Below, in pieces: positions 51,446 to 60,298 of a stretch of DNA of 64,000 nt (position 1 is its first letter; every line of letters begins with the position of its first letter). The notes beneath the pieces are model-generated. The model saw only the letters and a program-made list of their open reading frames with translations, was not told the origin of the DNA and ran no database searches. The DNA lies in the NCBI RefSeq assembly GCF_019774615.1, contig NZ_CP081496.1, forward strand, positions 2,170,001 to 2,234,000. Reading direction: 5' to 3'. This DNA is from Streptomyces sp. BHT-5-2 (GTDB lineage: Bacteria > Actinomycetota > Actinomycetes > Streptomycetales > Streptomycetaceae). The translations under genes were made by a program, and so were the position numbers.

Positions 51446-53702
51446 CGAAGGACTCCCGTACCTCGCGGGTGAGTTGATCTATACCGGCGCCGTTGGCGAG
51501 GGCCGCCAGGGGGCCGGGATGCAGCGGGTAGGGGCGGTTGCCCGGGCGCCCGGAACCGTCCGCACCGTAGAGCCGCAGCACCTCGCCGGGCTTCTCCCGG
51601 CAGGCCGCGCAGACCGGGCGTATCGGCACCTTGCGGCGGCCTGCGGTCGGCTTCGACCGCTGCCCGTCGGCCGTGCCGTGCAGCGGATTGCGGTGGCAGA
51701 CATACGCCGCGGCGGACGGCTCCCGGACTGCGGCCCGGCCGGCCCGGGCCAGCACGATCGCGCAGGCCAAGCCGGCGGCGGTGGCGTCGCCGTCGATGCG
51801 GCCGTCGCTGTCGCCGTCGACCAGCAGTGCGGCGGCGTCCAGGCACTCCCACGCCCGGCGCCGGGCCTCCTCCGGCAGTTCGGCCACCGACTCCAACTCG
51901 GCGGTGAGCGCGTCCACTTCCTCCCACGCCGTGCGTCGCAGCCACGTGCGGCGGGGCTCCACGGGCGCCGCCGCCGCGGCCACGGCCCGGGCGCGCCCCC
52001 GACCCAGCCACCGGACGAGCGCCCAGACCGCCACCACCAGCCCGAAGAGCAGCACGGCGGCCAGCCCGCCGATGAACAGCCCGGCCCGGAAGTCCCCGGA
52101 GAACAGGCCGGGAAGCTTCTGCTGCGCCACCGGGTCCGGCGCGGGCGGCGGATCGTACGGCCGGCCGGCCTGCGCGGACCCGGGCGCCTTGGAGAGATAG
52201 CTGAGCAGCCTGTCCAGACGGGGGCCGAGCGGGGCCGTGGCGGGATCCGCGTAGGAGAGGTCCTTGGGGCGGTCGTAGAGGTAGGAGGCGTCCACATGGG
52301 CGCCGTAGTTGACGATCTCGATGCGGCCGCCCGTCGGGTCGGCGAGCACGAACAGGGCGTCCCGGCGCAGTCGGTCGTGCAACTGCTCGGCCAGCAGGTC
52401 CTCGTCGCCCCGCGACTCGTCGTCCCTCGACGTGGGCACGGCGGCGACCAGCACCGGGACGGACAGTGTGCCGATCCGCTTGCGCAACGCGGCGTGCCGG
52501 GCGGCGTCCAGAGGGGACGCGATCTCCGGATCGACGTAGATCGGATCGTGGCGGAGCCCCTCGGCGACGCGATCGACCCGGGCCCGCATATCGGCGGCCG
52601 TCGGCACCGAGCCGTCGCCGGTGGTGGTGTCGTCGAAGACCCGCGACGCGGTGAGGGCGAGCAGCGCAGCGAGCGCCAGCGCACCGAGCTCCAGCAGCGG
52701 CCACTGCCGCCGCGGCCGAGCGGGGGCGGCTGCGCCGCCGGGCTTGGCCGACGTCACGGTCCGGCGGAGCCCGTCGTTCTTCCCGGTGCGACTTCTTGCA
52801 GTGCCGGACTTCGCCGTGCCGGCCCTTGCCGTGCCGGCCTTCGTGCGGCCGTTCTTCGACGTGCCCTTCCTCACCGCCGTGCGCCCGGCCGGGGACGCGG
52901 GGGCGGCGCCGCCGACGCTCCCGGCGTCCCCGATGGTCACGGTGCCCATGGCGCTCGGGCCGCGTCGGGAACGACGCCTGGCTCCCGCGTACTTCGCGAT
53001 CAGCAGCGCCGTCAGCGGCACTCCGACGACCGTGACACCGGTCAGAAAGCTCTGGTCCTCCCGATCCGTCTGCGTGGTGTGCAGAGCGGGCGGTTCATTG
53101 GAGTTGTACGCACCGCCGTAACGGGCGCGGGCCTGGTCGGCGCGCTGATCCGCATGCCCGGAGAGGAGCACGTCGGCGAAGTGCCGGAAGGTTTCGCGGG
53201 GCGTGGCGTCCAGGGGCATCTCGTACGTCGTCGCGGTCTTCGCGTCCGCCGCCCCCGGCACGCTCACGCCGAATGTCTGGACGTCCGACAGGCCCATCTC
53301 GGACAGTGCGACATACAGTCCCTTGCGCCCCAGGTGGTCGTGGATCCCCGCGAGCAGCCCGGAATCCAGGCCACCGGAGGTGGTGAACGGCAGCACGACG
53401 ACGTACACCGGAACGTGCAGCCGCCGGGCTTGCGCGGCGAAGAAGGGGGCGGTGGAGCGTGGCACGGCGCGCGGCAGTTCGTCGCTGATGTAGACCGGGC
53501 TGTGCCGGAGTTGTGCGGCGAGGTACGCGAACTGGCCCTGGGCGTCGGCGGCCGCGGTTGGCCGCGCCGCGGCGGGGGCCGGTGCCGGTGCTGTCGGTGC
53601 GGCGTGCGCCACGCTGGCGGAGAGGAATGCGGTGGCGGCGGCGAACAGTGCTGCCAACCATCGTGTCGCCCGCGACGTTACGGTGCGTTGCACGGCTTCC
53701 AC
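51435..53702 (-). CDS. Large membrane protein with two copies of the SPVYV domain
   Basis: A 755-residue protein. Signal peptide (~1-34), first outside domain opening RHSPVYISDELPRAVPRSTA, membrane helix (~218-238), a cytoplasmic linker rich in Lys/Arg/Thr/Gly (~240-335), a second helix (~340-357), second outside domain opening RHDPIYVDPEIASPLDAARH, third helix (~533-553) and a cytoplasmic end with CHRNPLHG and CAACREKPGEVLRLYG. So the domain is duplicated inside this gene and occurs a third time in the next gene. The fold might be TPM-like, which is inference. It is first in the two-gene unit. Confidence 0.75.
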   Translation of the reverse strand: MEAVQRTVTSRATRWLAALFAAATAFLSASVAHAAPTAPAPAPAAARPTAAADAQGQFAYLAAQLRHSPVYISDELPRAVPRSTAPFFAAQARRLHVPVYVVVLPFTTSGGLDSGLLAGIHDHLGRKGLYVALSEMGLSDVQTFGVSVPGAADAKTATTYEMPLDATPRETFRHFADVLLSGHADQRADQARARYGGAYNSNEPPALHTTQTDREDQSFLTGVTVVGVPLTALLIAKYAGARRRSRRGPSAMGTVTIGDAGSVGGAAPASPAGRTAVRKGTSKNGRTKAGTARAGTAKSGTARSRTGKNDGLRRTVTSAKPGGAAAPARPRRQWPLLELGALALAALLALTASRVFDDTTTGDGSVPTAADMRARVDRVAEGLRHDPIYVDPEIASPLDAARHAALRKRIGTLSVPVLVAAVPTSRDDESRGDEDLLAEQLHDRLRRDALFVLADPTGGRIEIVNYGAHVDASYLYDRPKDLSYADPATAPLGPRLDRLLSYLSKAPGSAQAGRPYDPPPAPDPVAQQKLPGLFSGDFRAGLFIGGLAAVLLFGLVVAVWALVRWLGRGRARAVAAAAAPVEPRRTWLRRTAWEEVDALTAELESVAELPEEARRRAWECLDAAALLVDGDSDGRIDGDATAAGLACAIVLARAGRAAVREPSAAAYVCHRNPLHGTADGQRSKPTAGRRKVPIRPVCAACREKPGEVLRLYGADGSGRPGNRPYPLHPGPLAALANGAGIDQLTREVRESFGVN

Positions 53703-53830
53703 CGCCCCCCTGGTTCGTGTCGTTGCGATGACGCTACAGCGGTGGGCTGTGCGGCGGGAAAGGCTGTGGATAACTTGGGCGGGGCCGCTGTTTGTGTTCG
53801 TGGGTGGCGGGGTGGGGCTGTGGCGTGGGC

Positions 53831-54149
53831 CGGTGGGAGTGGGGGAAAGACGGGGCCGTTGTGGTGGCCCCGAGACCAGAAGCTCTGCTCATGCGCGAGC
53901 CCCCCTGACCTCCCCTTCACTCACCGGGGCGGGGATCGCCGCCGTCGGACGGGAGGGTGTGGGGCCGCAGGGGTGGGTGTTCGGACGTAAAGCGCAGCAG
54001 TCCGAACACCCACCCCTGCGGCCCCACACCCGCCACCCACCACCCACAGAGGCGGGCCCCGCCCCACGCCCCCCTCCGCCGTCGGCGGAAGACCACCACG
54101 GCGGGAAAGCCGACGACGTGGGGGCAACGGCCCCAAAGGGGCCAGAACG
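53831..54149. repeat. ~319-bp dispersed repeat, right copy
   Basis: Partner of 5873-6188. It lies between the membrane gene pair and the IS110 dimer and fills most of the 53703-54157 gap. Here the outer hairpin arms pair perfectly, unlike in the left copy. No coding frame supported. Confidence 0.8.
53955..54031 (-). repeat. Invariant-loop hairpin, copy F
   Basis: The longest copy: a perfect 32-bp stem (53955-53986 with 54000-54031) with the 13-nt loop at 53987-53999 reading TGCTGCGCTTTAC on the minus strand. Without the IS110 dimer it would directly follow the ABC permease gene in its sense. Confidence 0.9.
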
Positions 54150-54174
54150 CGGGGGGGTGCCCCTATGGGTTTCG

Positions 54175-55377
54175 TCAACCCGTGGGGGCTGGTTGGGGTT
54201 GGTAGAAGGTGCCGTCGCGGAGCATGGCGAAGAGCACGTCGGCTCGTCGTCTGGCGAGGCAGAGGAGGGCTTGGGTGTGGTGTTTTCCCTGGGCGATCTT
54301 CTTGTCGTAGTAGGCCCTGGAGACGGGGTCGGCCAGGGCGGCGAACGCGGAGAGGAAGAAGGCGCGTTTGAGCTGTTTGTTTCCTCTGCGCGATGGCTGT
54401 TCGCCGCGGATGGAGGACCCGGAACTGCGGGTTGCCGGGGCGAGGCCGGCGTAGGCGGCGAGGTGGGCGGCGCTGGGGAAGCTGCTGGCGTCGCCGATGT
54501 CGATGAGGATGCGTGCTCCGGTCCTGACGCCGATCCCCGGCATGGACGTCAGGACCTTGGAAAGAGGGTGAGCCTCCAGCAGTTCCTCGATCCTTGTGGC
54601 GAGGAGTTTGCGCTGGTCAAGTACCGACTGGAGCGAGCTGGCGAGGCTGGGGACGATCAATGCGGCCGCGGCCGTGCCTGGCACGACCACTGTCTGCTCG
54701 TCCAGGGCGGTGAAGATGTCATCGACGAGCCGTTCCGCCATCCGTGGTGCCTTTGGGCGGATCAGGTTCACCAGCCGACGCCGTCCGGCCTTGCGGACCT
54801 GGGCCGGCGAACCGCACTGGTCGAGCAGCTTGAGCACGGCTGGGTGCTGCATTCGCGGTCCCAGTACCCGTTCCAGCGACGGGTGGATCTGTGTCAGCAG
54901 TCCCCGCAGTCTGTTGCTGATGCGGGTGGCTTCGCCGGCCAGGTCGTCGTCGAAACCCACGATCATTTCCAGCTCGGCTACTGCCTCGTCGGCAAGCTCG
55001 ACGGCCCGCAGAGTGTGCGGCATCGACCGGGCCGCGTCCGCGATGATGAAGGCGTCGCGGGCGTCGGGTTTGGCTTCACCGGGGTAGAGGTCGGCGATCC
55101 GCCGCATCGTCAGGCCCGGCAGGTAAGCCACGGGGCAGTCCATGTCGCGGGCCACGGCCAGCGGCAGGGCGCCGATGGAGGCGGGCTGGTCGACGACCAC
55201 GAGCACGGTGCCGTGCTTGGCTTTCAGCTTGGCGAACACGTCGCGGAGCTTGGGTTCGCTGTTGGGCAGCCGCTTGTCGAAGGCCTTCCTTCCGGCCGGA
55301 GTGACGGCGGTGGCGTGGTGTTCGCTCTTGCCGACGTCCAGGCCGAGGAAGGCGCCGATCTCACTGACGTCGATCAC
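54175..55377 (-). CDS. IS110 transposase, copy 1 (KPD variant)
   Basis: A 400-residue DEDD recombinase. The RuvC-like part has Asp14 (GLDVGKSEH), Asp63 (VVVDQP), Asp105 and Asp108 (DARDA); the C-terminal Tnp domain has TSMPGIGVRTGARILIDIGD and SSGSSIRGEQPSRRGNKQLK with the candidate catalytic serine. The spacing of the acidic residues matches IS621 as I recall it, with Asp at the second place instead of Glu. This copy has Pro104 just before Asp105 where copy 2 has Thr, from one base change at 55068. GTG 55377 is taken as start; the longer frame upstream lies in the non-coding end. Confidence 0.92.
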   Translation of the reverse strand: MIDVSEIGAFLGLDVGKSEHHATAVTPAGRKAFDKRLPNSEPKLRDVFAKLKAKHGTVLVVVDQPASIGALPLAVARDMDCPVAYLPGLTMRRIADLYPGEAKPDARDAFIIADAARSMPHTLRAVELADEAVAELEMIVGFDDDLAGEATRISNRLRGLLTQIHPSLERVLGPRMQHPAVLKLLDQCGSPAQVRKAGRRRLVNLIRPKAPRMAERLVDDIFTALDEQTVVVPGTAAAALIVPSLASSLQSVLDQRKLLATRIEELLEAHPLSKVLTSMPGIGVRTGARILIDIGDASSFPSAAHLAAYAGLAPATRSSGSSIRGEQPSRRGNKQLKRAFFLSAFAALADPVSRAYYDKKIAQGKHHTQALLCLARRRADVLFAMLRDGTFYQPQPAPTG

Positions 55378-55614
55378 GTGCGTCCTCTGGTCGTTCCCGC
55401 CCGGCCGTCCCACGGCACCGATCGCCACATCCACATTACGAAGAGCCTCCCGACCTGCGGACAAGCCGGTGGTCATGCCCCTAATCAGCGGTCTGTCGAT
55501 GCCTCCGGAGCCGGTGACACCACCCCCCAGGCCATACGTTCGACAGGGGGAGAAAGTCATGCCAACTCCGAAGGCCGGGCGCCCCATTGCGGGGCCACCA
55601 AGAAGGTAATGGGG
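55378..55614 (-). ncRNA. Predicted bridge RNA region, copy 1
   Basis: The 237-bp non-coding end upstream of the transposase, where IS110 elements encode the guide (bridge) RNA. It can fold: CCCCATT/AATGGGG at the outer end (55582-55614), a CCCCC/GGGGG stem with an unpaired middle around 55520-55555, and GGTCG/CGACC nearer the gene. No experiment supports expression; this is inferred from the family. Confidence 0.45.
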
Positions 55615-55635
55615 TGCCCCTATGGGTTTCGTCAA
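55603..55635 (-). promoter_or_regulatory. Junction promoter candidate between the two IS copies
   Basis: On the minus strand TTGACG (55630-55635, in the end of copy 2) and TACCTT (55603-55608, in copy 1) flank the join with a 21-bp spacer. The spacing is longer than ideal. IS110 circles are known to form a promoter at the joined ends, and this dimer keeps that join in the chromosome. Confidence 0.3.
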
Positions 55636-56834
55636 CCCGTGGGGGCTGGTTGGGGTTGGTAGAAGGTGCCGTCGCGGAGCATGGCGAAGAGCACGTCGGC
55701 TCGTCGTCTGGCGAGGCAGAGGAGGGCTTGGGTGTGGTGTTTTCCCTGGGCGATCTTCTTGTCGTAGTAGGCCCTGGAGACGGGGTCGGCCAGGGCGGCG
55801 AACGCGGAGAGGAAGAAGGCGCGTTTGAGCTGTTTGTTTCCTCTGCGCGATGGCTGTTCGCCGCGGATGGAGGACCCGGAACTGCGGGTTGCCGGGGCGA
55901 GGCCGGCGTAGGCGGCGAGGTGGGCGGCGCTGGGGAAGCTGCTGGCGTCGCCGATGTCGATGAGGATGCGTGCTCCGGTCCTGACGCCGATCCCCGGCAT
56001 GGACGTCAGGACCTTGGAAAGAGGGTGAGCCTCCAGCAGTTCCTCGATCCTTGTGGCGAGGAGTTTGCGCTGGTCAAGTACCGACTGGAGCGAGCTGGCG
56101 AGGCTGGGGACGATCAATGCGGCCGCGGCCGTGCCTGGCACGACCACTGTCTGCTCGTCCAGGGCGGTGAAGATGTCATCGACGAGCCGTTCCGCCATCC
56201 GTGGTGCCTTTGGGCGGATCAGGTTCACCAGCCGACGCCGTCCGGCCTTGCGGACCTGGGCCGGCGAACCGCACTGGTCGAGCAGCTTGAGCACGGCTGG
56301 GTGCTGCATTCGCGGTCCCAGTACCCGTTCCAGCGACGGGTGGATCTGTGTCAGCAGTCCCCGCAGTCTGTTGCTGATGCGGGTGGCTTCGCCGGCCAGG
56401 TCGTCGTCGAAACCCACGATCATTTCCAGCTCGGCTACTGCCTCGTCGGCAAGCTCGACGGCCCGCAGAGTGTGCGGCATCGACCGGGCCGCGTCCGCGA
56501 TGATGAAGGCGTCGCGGGCGTCGGTTTTGGCTTCACCGGGGTAGAGGTCGGCGATCCGCCGCATCGTCAGGCCCGGCAGGTAAGCCACGGGGCAGTCCAT
56601 GTCGCGGGCCACGGCCAGCGGCAGGGCGCCGATGGAGGCGGGCTGGTCGACGACCACGAGCACGGTGCCGTGCTTGGCTTTCAGCTTGGCGAACACGTCG
56701 CGGAGCTTGGGTTCGCTGTTGGGCAGCCGCTTGTCGAAGGCCTTCCTTCCGGCCGGAGTGACGGCGGTGGCGTGGTGTTCGCTCTTGCCGACGTCCAGGC
56801 CGAGGAAGGCGCCGATCTCACTGACGTCGATCAC
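55632..56834 (-). CDS. IS110 transposase, copy 2 (KTD form)
   Basis: Identical 400-residue DEDD recombinase apart from Thr104 in KTDARDA, the usual form of this motif in IS110 proteins. It is therefore the copy more likely to be active. GTG 56834 is the matching start. Confidence 0.92.
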   Translation of the reverse strand: MIDVSEIGAFLGLDVGKSEHHATAVTPAGRKAFDKRLPNSEPKLRDVFAKLKAKHGTVLVVVDQPASIGALPLAVARDMDCPVAYLPGLTMRRIADLYPGEAKTDARDAFIIADAARSMPHTLRAVELADEAVAELEMIVGFDDDLAGEATRISNRLRGLLTQIHPSLERVLGPRMQHPAVLKLLDQCGSPAQVRKAGRRRLVNLIRPKAPRMAERLVDDIFTALDEQTVVVPGTAAAALIVPSLASSLQSVLDQRKLLATRIEELLEAHPLSKVLTSMPGIGVRTGARILIDIGDASSFPSAAHLAAYAGLAPATRSSGSSIRGEQPSRRGNKQLKRAFFLSAFAALADPVSRAYYDKKIAQGKHHTQALLCLARRRADVLFAMLRDGTFYQPQPAPTG

Positions 56835-57071
56835 GTGCGTCCTCTGGTCGTTCCCGCCCGGCCGTCCCACGGCACCGATCGCCACATCCACATTACGAAG
56901 AGCCTCCCGACCTGCGGACAAGCCGGTGGTCATGCCCCTAATCAGCGGTCTGTCGATGCCTCCGGAGCCGGTGACACCACCCCCCAGGCCATACGTTCGA
57001 CAGGGGGAGAAAGTCATGCCAACTCCGAAGGCCGGGCGCCCCATTGCGGGGCCACCAAGAAGGTAATGGGG
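56835..57071 (-). ncRNA. Predicted bridge RNA region, copy 2
   Basis: Same 237-bp non-coding end as in copy 1. Here it abuts chromosomal DNA instead of another copy's end, so it lacks the TTGACG half of the junction promoter. Confidence 0.4.
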
Positions 57072-57079
57072 GGCGAAGG

Positions 57080-58693
57080 TCACCCCTTGCTCACGGCCGC
57101 CAGAATCTCCGGCAGTCGTGACACCACGCGCGGGGCCGCCATCCGGAGGCCCAGTGCCGCGACGCCCAGGCCGTACAGCGCGCCGGCCGGCAGCAGGATC
57201 CACAACAGGGCGTGCAGGTCCGCCACATGGAGCCAGATGGTCAGGCCGAGGAGGGGCGAGATCAGCGCGCCGGAGGCCAGTACTCCGGCCAGGAAGCTGG
57301 ACCATACGAGCGAGCCCTGGCCGGCGGCGACGTTCTTGTTGCCTTCCGAGGGGATGGAGTACGGGGCCAGCGCCGAGGCCATCGCGCCGGTGGCCATCAG
57401 GGCGCCCAGCAGGGCCAACGAGAGGCCGTAGACCTCCGGGAAGGCCGACCACGGGCCGATGAGGGCTGCGGCGAGGACGCCGACCAGCATGGTGTACGGG
57501 ACGGCCACCAGCGCCACGGCCAGCGCGCGTGCCTTCAGCTCCGTGTAGGCGTCGCGCGCGGTGGCTACCGTCTGGGCCACCATCCAGAACGCCGAGGTGT
57601 CCTGCCCGAACTGGTTGAACATCTGCATCCCGAGCATCCCGGCAGCCCACAAGGCGATGTAGACGCTGCGGTTGCCCTGGGTGGAGTAGACGACCGGCAT
57701 CAGCAGACCGAAGCCGAGCGACATGGCCCAGGACATCTTGGACTTCGGGTCGCGCCAGGCGTAGCGCAGTGTGCGCAGCATGACGGTGCCCGTGCGTCCG
57801 CCGGGCAGCAGTCGCGCGAGCCCGCGTTCGGCGCCGACGGGCCGGCGTGCGCTGTCTTTCTCCACGGCCTGGAGGGTGGAGGCGTCGGGCGACGTCAGCA
57901 GGGTGGTCAGGGTGCGCTGCCACCACCACAGGAGGAGGGCCAGGGCGAGCACCGTCAGTGCCAGGCCGGCCGCGGCGCGGCCGTAGGCACCGTGCGCCGT
58001 GTCGTCGACGGCGCTCAGGGCGGAGGCCGGCGGCACCCAGCGCAGCACTTCGCCCAGCGGTTCCAGGAAGGCCAGGCCGTCGGGGCGGCCCAGGCGCTGG
58101 ACGGCGAGGTTGATGCCCTGGGCGCCGAAGGCGACGAACAGGCCGCCCAGCACCGCGAGGTCGCGGCCGCGGCGGCTGGTCAGCAGCCGCGTCGAGGCGG
58201 TGGCGATGGCCCGTGCCAGGGTGACGCAGACCAGCACCACCAGGACGACGGCCAGGACGCCGACGAGCGCGGAGAGCGCCCCGTCCGCGACCGCGATCAC
58301 GGCGGCGGTCGCCAGGGCGAGGGTGACGAGCGGGCCGACGCCGACCAGGGATGCCGCCAGCAGGGCGCCGATCAGCGGGCGGGGCCGCAGCGGCAGCATC
58401 ACCAGGCGGGTCGGGTCGAGGGTCTCGTCGCCGGTGGGGAAGAACAGCGGCATCACCGCCCACCCCAGGGTGAGGAGCCCGGTGAGGATGACGGCGAGCA
58501 CCCCGGCGTACGGATTGCCGCGCAGCGCCACCAGGCCGAGCACGACCACGGCGGCGAGGAGCAGCCCGGCCAGGGCTGAGAAGGCGAAGGCGACGGCTCG
58601 CCCGGTCGACTGGCGCAGGCCGTTGCGCAGCAGGGTCAGCTTGAGGCGTATGAAGACCGGGAGGGGCGAGGGGGCGGTGGCTTGGGTGCTCAT
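57080..58693 (-). CDS. ABC transporter permease
   Basis: A 537-residue membrane protein with ~12 hydrophobic segments in two halves (~20-260 and ~330-535) separated by a polar stretch (~275-325, SPDASTLQAVEKDSARRPVG). It resembles actinobacterial ABC-2 type exporter permeases. ATG 58693 overlaps the stop of the ATPase gene by four bases, so both are made together. Substrate unknown. The IS110 dimer follows nine bases after the stop. Confidence 0.87.
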   Translation of the reverse strand: MSTQATAPSPLPVFIRLKLTLLRNGLRQSTGRAVAFAFSALAGLLLAAVVVLGLVALRGNPYAGVLAVILTGLLTLGWAVMPLFFPTGDETLDPTRLVMLPLRPRPLIGALLAASLVGVGPLVTLALATAAVIAVADGALSALVGVLAVVLVVLVCVTLARAIATASTRLLTSRRGRDLAVLGGLFVAFGAQGINLAVQRLGRPDGLAFLEPLGEVLRWVPPASALSAVDDTAHGAYGRAAAGLALTVLALALLLWWWQRTLTTLLTSPDASTLQAVEKDSARRPVGAERGLARLLPGGRTGTVMLRTLRYAWRDPKSKMSWAMSLGFGLLMPVVYSTQGNRSVYIALWAAGMLGMQMFNQFGQDTSAFWMVAQTVATARDAYTELKARALAVALVAVPYTMLVGVLAAALIGPWSAFPEVYGLSLALLGALMATGAMASALAPYSIPSEGNKNVAAGQGSLVWSSFLAGVLASGALISPLLGLTIWLHVADLHALLWILLPAGALYGLGVAALGLRMAAPRVVSRLPEILAAVSKG

Positions 58694-59529
58694 CGGGCGC
58701 CGCCGCCCAGCCAGTCGAGGTTCTGCCCGGCGCCGCGGCCGCGGGCGCCGACCAGTTCGAGGAAGGCGTCCTGGAGGGAGGGCGCGGCGCCGCGCACCTC
58801 GGCCAGCGGGCCCTGTGCGCGGATCTTGCCGGCGGCCATCACCGCGACCCAGTCGCAGAGCGACTCGACCAGCTCCATGACGTGGCTGGAGAAGATCACG
58901 GTGGCGCCGGAGGAGGTGTAGCGCTCCAGGACGCCGCGGATGGTCTGCGCGGACACCGGGTCGACGCCCTCGAAGGGCTCGTCCAGGAAGAGTATTTCGG
59001 GGTTGTGCAGCAGGGCCGCGGCGAGCCCGATCTTCTTGCGCATACCGGTGGAGTAGTCCACGACGAGCTTGTGCTGGGAGCCGGAGAGGTCGAGCACGTC
59101 CAGCAGCTGGCCGGCCCGTTTGTCGACCTCGGCGCCCGGAAGGCCGCGCAACCTGCCTATGTAGGCGAGGAGTTCGCGCCCGGAGAGGCGCTCGAAGAGG
59201 CGCAGGCCCTCCGGCAGCACGCCGATCTTGGACTTGACCGCCACCGGGTCGCGCCAGACGTCGTGGCCGCCGATCTCGACCAGTCCGGAGTCGGGCCGCA
59301 GCAGGCCCGTCACCATGGAGAGCGTGGTGGTCTTGCCGGCGCCGTTGGGCCCCACCAGGCCGATGAAGTGGCCCGCCGGCAGCGTCAGATCGATGCCGTG
59401 GACGGCGGTCTGCTCGCCGAACCGCTTCCACAGGCCCTCGATGCGGACCGCGGGCGGCCCGTCCACGGCGCCGCCCGGGGTCGTGACCGACCCGTCCCGC
59501 GCTTGCTTCTTCCCCGGTTCGTTGGCCAC
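58690..59529 (-). CDS. ABC transporter ATP-binding protein
   Basis: A 279-residue ATPase. Walker A GPNGAGKTTT (~51-60), signature YSTGMRKKIGLAAALLHNPE (a variant of LSGGQ), Walker B ILFLDEPFEGVDP, and the H-loop VIFSSHVMEL. It drives the permease encoded next to it. The first ~28 residues (KKQARDGSVTTPGGAVDG) are a flexible lead. It is first in the two-gene operon. Confidence 0.93.
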   Translation of the reverse strand: MANEPGKKQARDGSVTTPGGAVDGPPAVRIEGLWKRFGEQTAVHGIDLTLPAGHFIGLVGPNGAGKTTTLSMVTGLLRPDSGLVEIGGHDVWRDPVAVKSKIGVLPEGLRLFERLSGRELLAYIGRLRGLPGAEVDKRAGQLLDVLDLSGSQHKLVVDYSTGMRKKIGLAAALLHNPEILFLDEPFEGVDPVSAQTIRGVLERYTSSGATVIFSSHVMELVESLCDWVAVMAAGKIRAQGPLAEVRGAAPSLQDAFLELVGARGRGAGQNLDWLGGGAR

Positions 59530-59626
59530 GGCCTGCCCTTCGACGTCCCCGCAGGGGCCTGGTCACGGCCCCCGTCCAGGCACCCCACGATACGGGCAGG
59601 CACTGACATCCCGACCGTCGCCCGCG

Positions 59627-60298
59627 TCAGCGGGCGCGGAGCGCCGCCGCGTCGCGTGCGCAGGCGTACGCCAGCGGGCTGATCAGCTCTTCCGCATCCG
59701 GCAGCCAGCGGTTGCTGGCGGTGGGGCGGCGCGCCCACTGCACCGCGCCGTGCGAGCCGACCCGGGTCGGCGGCGCGGCGATGTACTCGCCCTCGCCGCG
59801 GCAGATCAGGTCGAGCGCGGCCGGCGCCCAGCCGAGGTTCCGCACCAGGTCCGGGACCTTCGCGGAGGCGCCGGGGAGGACGAGGAAGAGCATCCGACGG
59901 TCCGGCGTGCGGGTCACCGGGCCGAGGGTCAGTCCGAGCCGCTCCATCCGGGCCAGCGCCAGGCAGCCCGCCATCTCGGGCACGTCCAGAGCCTCGAACG
60001 CCCGGCCCGTCGGCAGCAGGATCGACGCCCGCGGGTGCTTGCTCCACATCCGGCGGACGGCGGTGGCGCTGCCGGTGGCCGTGCCGGCCCAGCCCGGCGC
60101 GGTCGGATGGGCCCCGGGGGAGGGGCAGTTGACGGCGCTGCACGAGCAGCGCGGCCGGTCGCCGTCGTGCTCCAGCCATGCGCCGGGGAACACCTCCCAA
60201 TGGCGTTCCTCCGCATAACGCACCGCAGTTTCGATGAGTTGCTCGCCGCGCTGTTTGGGGATCTGCGGGGCTCCTGTGACTCCGATGGTCTCTTCCAC
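59627..60298 (-). CDS. Bifunctional primase/polymerase-domain protein
   Basis: A 223-residue protein with the prim-pol N-terminal domain fold. A Cys/His zinc-type cluster CSCSAVNCPSPGAHP (~48-62) is followed by GWAGTATGSATAVRRMWSKH; near the end comes GEGEYIAAPPTRVGSHGAVQ. The acidic catalytic pair of true prim-pols is not obvious, so the activity is uncertain. Such single-domain genes are common in Streptomyces chromosomes outside plasmids. GTG 60298 is chosen over ATG 60325 because VEETIGVTGAPQIPKQRG is the usual N terminus. It is divergent from the NsdA-like gene. Confidence 0.8.
   Translation of the reverse strand: MEETIGVTGAPQIPKQRGEQLIETAVRYAEERHWEVFPGAWLEHDGDRPRCSCSAVNCPSPGAHPTAPGWAGTATGSATAVRRMWSKHPRASILLPTGRAFEALDVPEMAGCLALARMERLGLTLGPVTRTPDRRMLFLVLPGASAKVPDLVRNLGWAPAALDLICRGEGEYIAAPPTRVGSHGAVQWARRPTASNRWLPDAEELISPLAYACARDAAALRAR

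Larger units (their letters stand above)
54158..55614 (-). mobile_element. IS110-family element, copy 1 of a tandem dimer
   Basis: A 1,457-bp unit, repeated head to tail with copy 2 (55615-57071). The repeat unit begins TGCCCCTATGGG and ends GGTAATGGGG. No terminal inverted repeats and no clear target duplication, as usual for IS110. The insertion lies in a run of G residues. It holds one transposase gene and a 237-bp non-coding left end. Confidence 0.92.
55615..57071 (-). mobile_element. IS110-family element, copy 2 of a tandem dimer
   Basis: The second 1,457-bp unit. I found one base of difference from copy 1 (T at 56525 against G at 55068). Its left end stops nine bases short of the stop codon of the ABC permease gene, so the insertion spared the gene but separated it from its 3' hairpin F. 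Confidence 0.92.

Noticed and set aside
55632..58463. A 943-codon frame joining the IS110 transposase to part of the ABC permease region
   Set aside because: The upstream part is an off-frame reading of the permease gene; the transposase itself starts at GTG 56834.
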